This document shows positions 6,645-6,668 of a DNA stretch of 6,668 bases, in pieces. The notes under the pieces are model-generated. The model did not search any database, had not been told where the DNA came from, and saw only the letters and a program-made list of their open reading frames with translations. The translations under genes and the position numbers were made by a program. The stretch is taken from positions 1 through 6,668 of the forward strand of contig DOUW01000486.1 of assembly GCA_003520365.1 (NCBI GenBank). The letters are read 5' to 3'. Within the stretch, counting starts at the first letter, position 1. Each line of letters opens with the position of its first letter. The DNA comes from Massilia sp. GTDB taxonomy: Bacteria > Pseudomonadota > Gammaproteobacteria > Burkholderiales > Burkholderiaceae_D.

Positions 6645-6651
6645 TTTCCTT
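6645..6651 (-). promoter_or_regulatory. Shine-Dalgarno site of the DUF885 gene
   Basis: Reading the minus strand, AAGGAAA lies just upstream of the ATG at 6637, with 9 nt between AAGGA and the start codon. It is the clearest ribosome binding site in the window and confirms the start that includes the signal peptide. The promoter is probably beyond the right edge. Confidence 0.75.
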
Positions 6652-6668
6652 AATAGCTGGCCAGCGGC

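Noticed and set aside
6656..6665. The perfect palindrome GCTGGCCAGC upstream of the DUF885 gene as an operator
   Set aside because: A 10-nt GC-rich palindrome is expected by chance in such DNA, it is seen once, and the window ends right after it.

Overview
This is a GC-rich window (roughly mid-60s percent GC by eye) with strong G/C bias at third codon positions. It looks like a chromosomal stretch of a betaproteobacterium. The gene types and the TAGGGTGGGC-type intergenic repeats would fit Oxalobacteraceae (the Massilia/Duganella group), but that placement is an inference from style and no marker gene is present. I see no rRNA, tRNA, CRISPR array, transposase, integrase or phage gene.

Layout: (1) 2-1030 (+) is the 3' part of a sensor histidine kinase of the HisKA_3/NarX-like type. 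Its N-terminus lies off the left edge. (2) 1064-2752 (+), after a 33-bp gap, is an M14-family zinc carboxypeptidase-like protein with all expected metal and catalytic residues and no signal peptide. (3) 2753-2901 is an intergenic gap holding a compact hairpin repeat inside an 11-bp perfect inverted repeat. (4) 2902-4596 (+) is an exported protein joining an N-terminal class I c-type cytochrome, through an Ala/Lys linker, to a PQQ-dependent sugar (sorbosone/glucose-type) dehydrogenase domain. (5) 4597-4825 is the gap between convergent genes, with a second copy of the hairpin repeat, a small hairpin and a long terminator-like stem-loop. (6) 4826-6637 (-) is an exported DUF885-family metallopeptidase-like protein with an HExxxGHH motif, preceded by a good ribosome binding site.

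The genes do not form an obvious single pathway. The kinase and the M14 gene could be co-transcribed. The cytochrome-dehydrogenase fusion would oxidise a sugar or related alcohol/aldehyde in the periplasm and pass electrons through its own haem to the respiratory chain. The DUF885 protein is an envelope hydrolase transcribed from the opposite strand.

The most interesting signals are the cytochrome-PQQ fusion and the two intergenic repeats that bracket it. The repeats share a 15-nt 5' arm, an 8-nt 3' arm and a 14-nt block at an identical offset, but their hairpin tops differ. I see no clearly new multi-gene system here.
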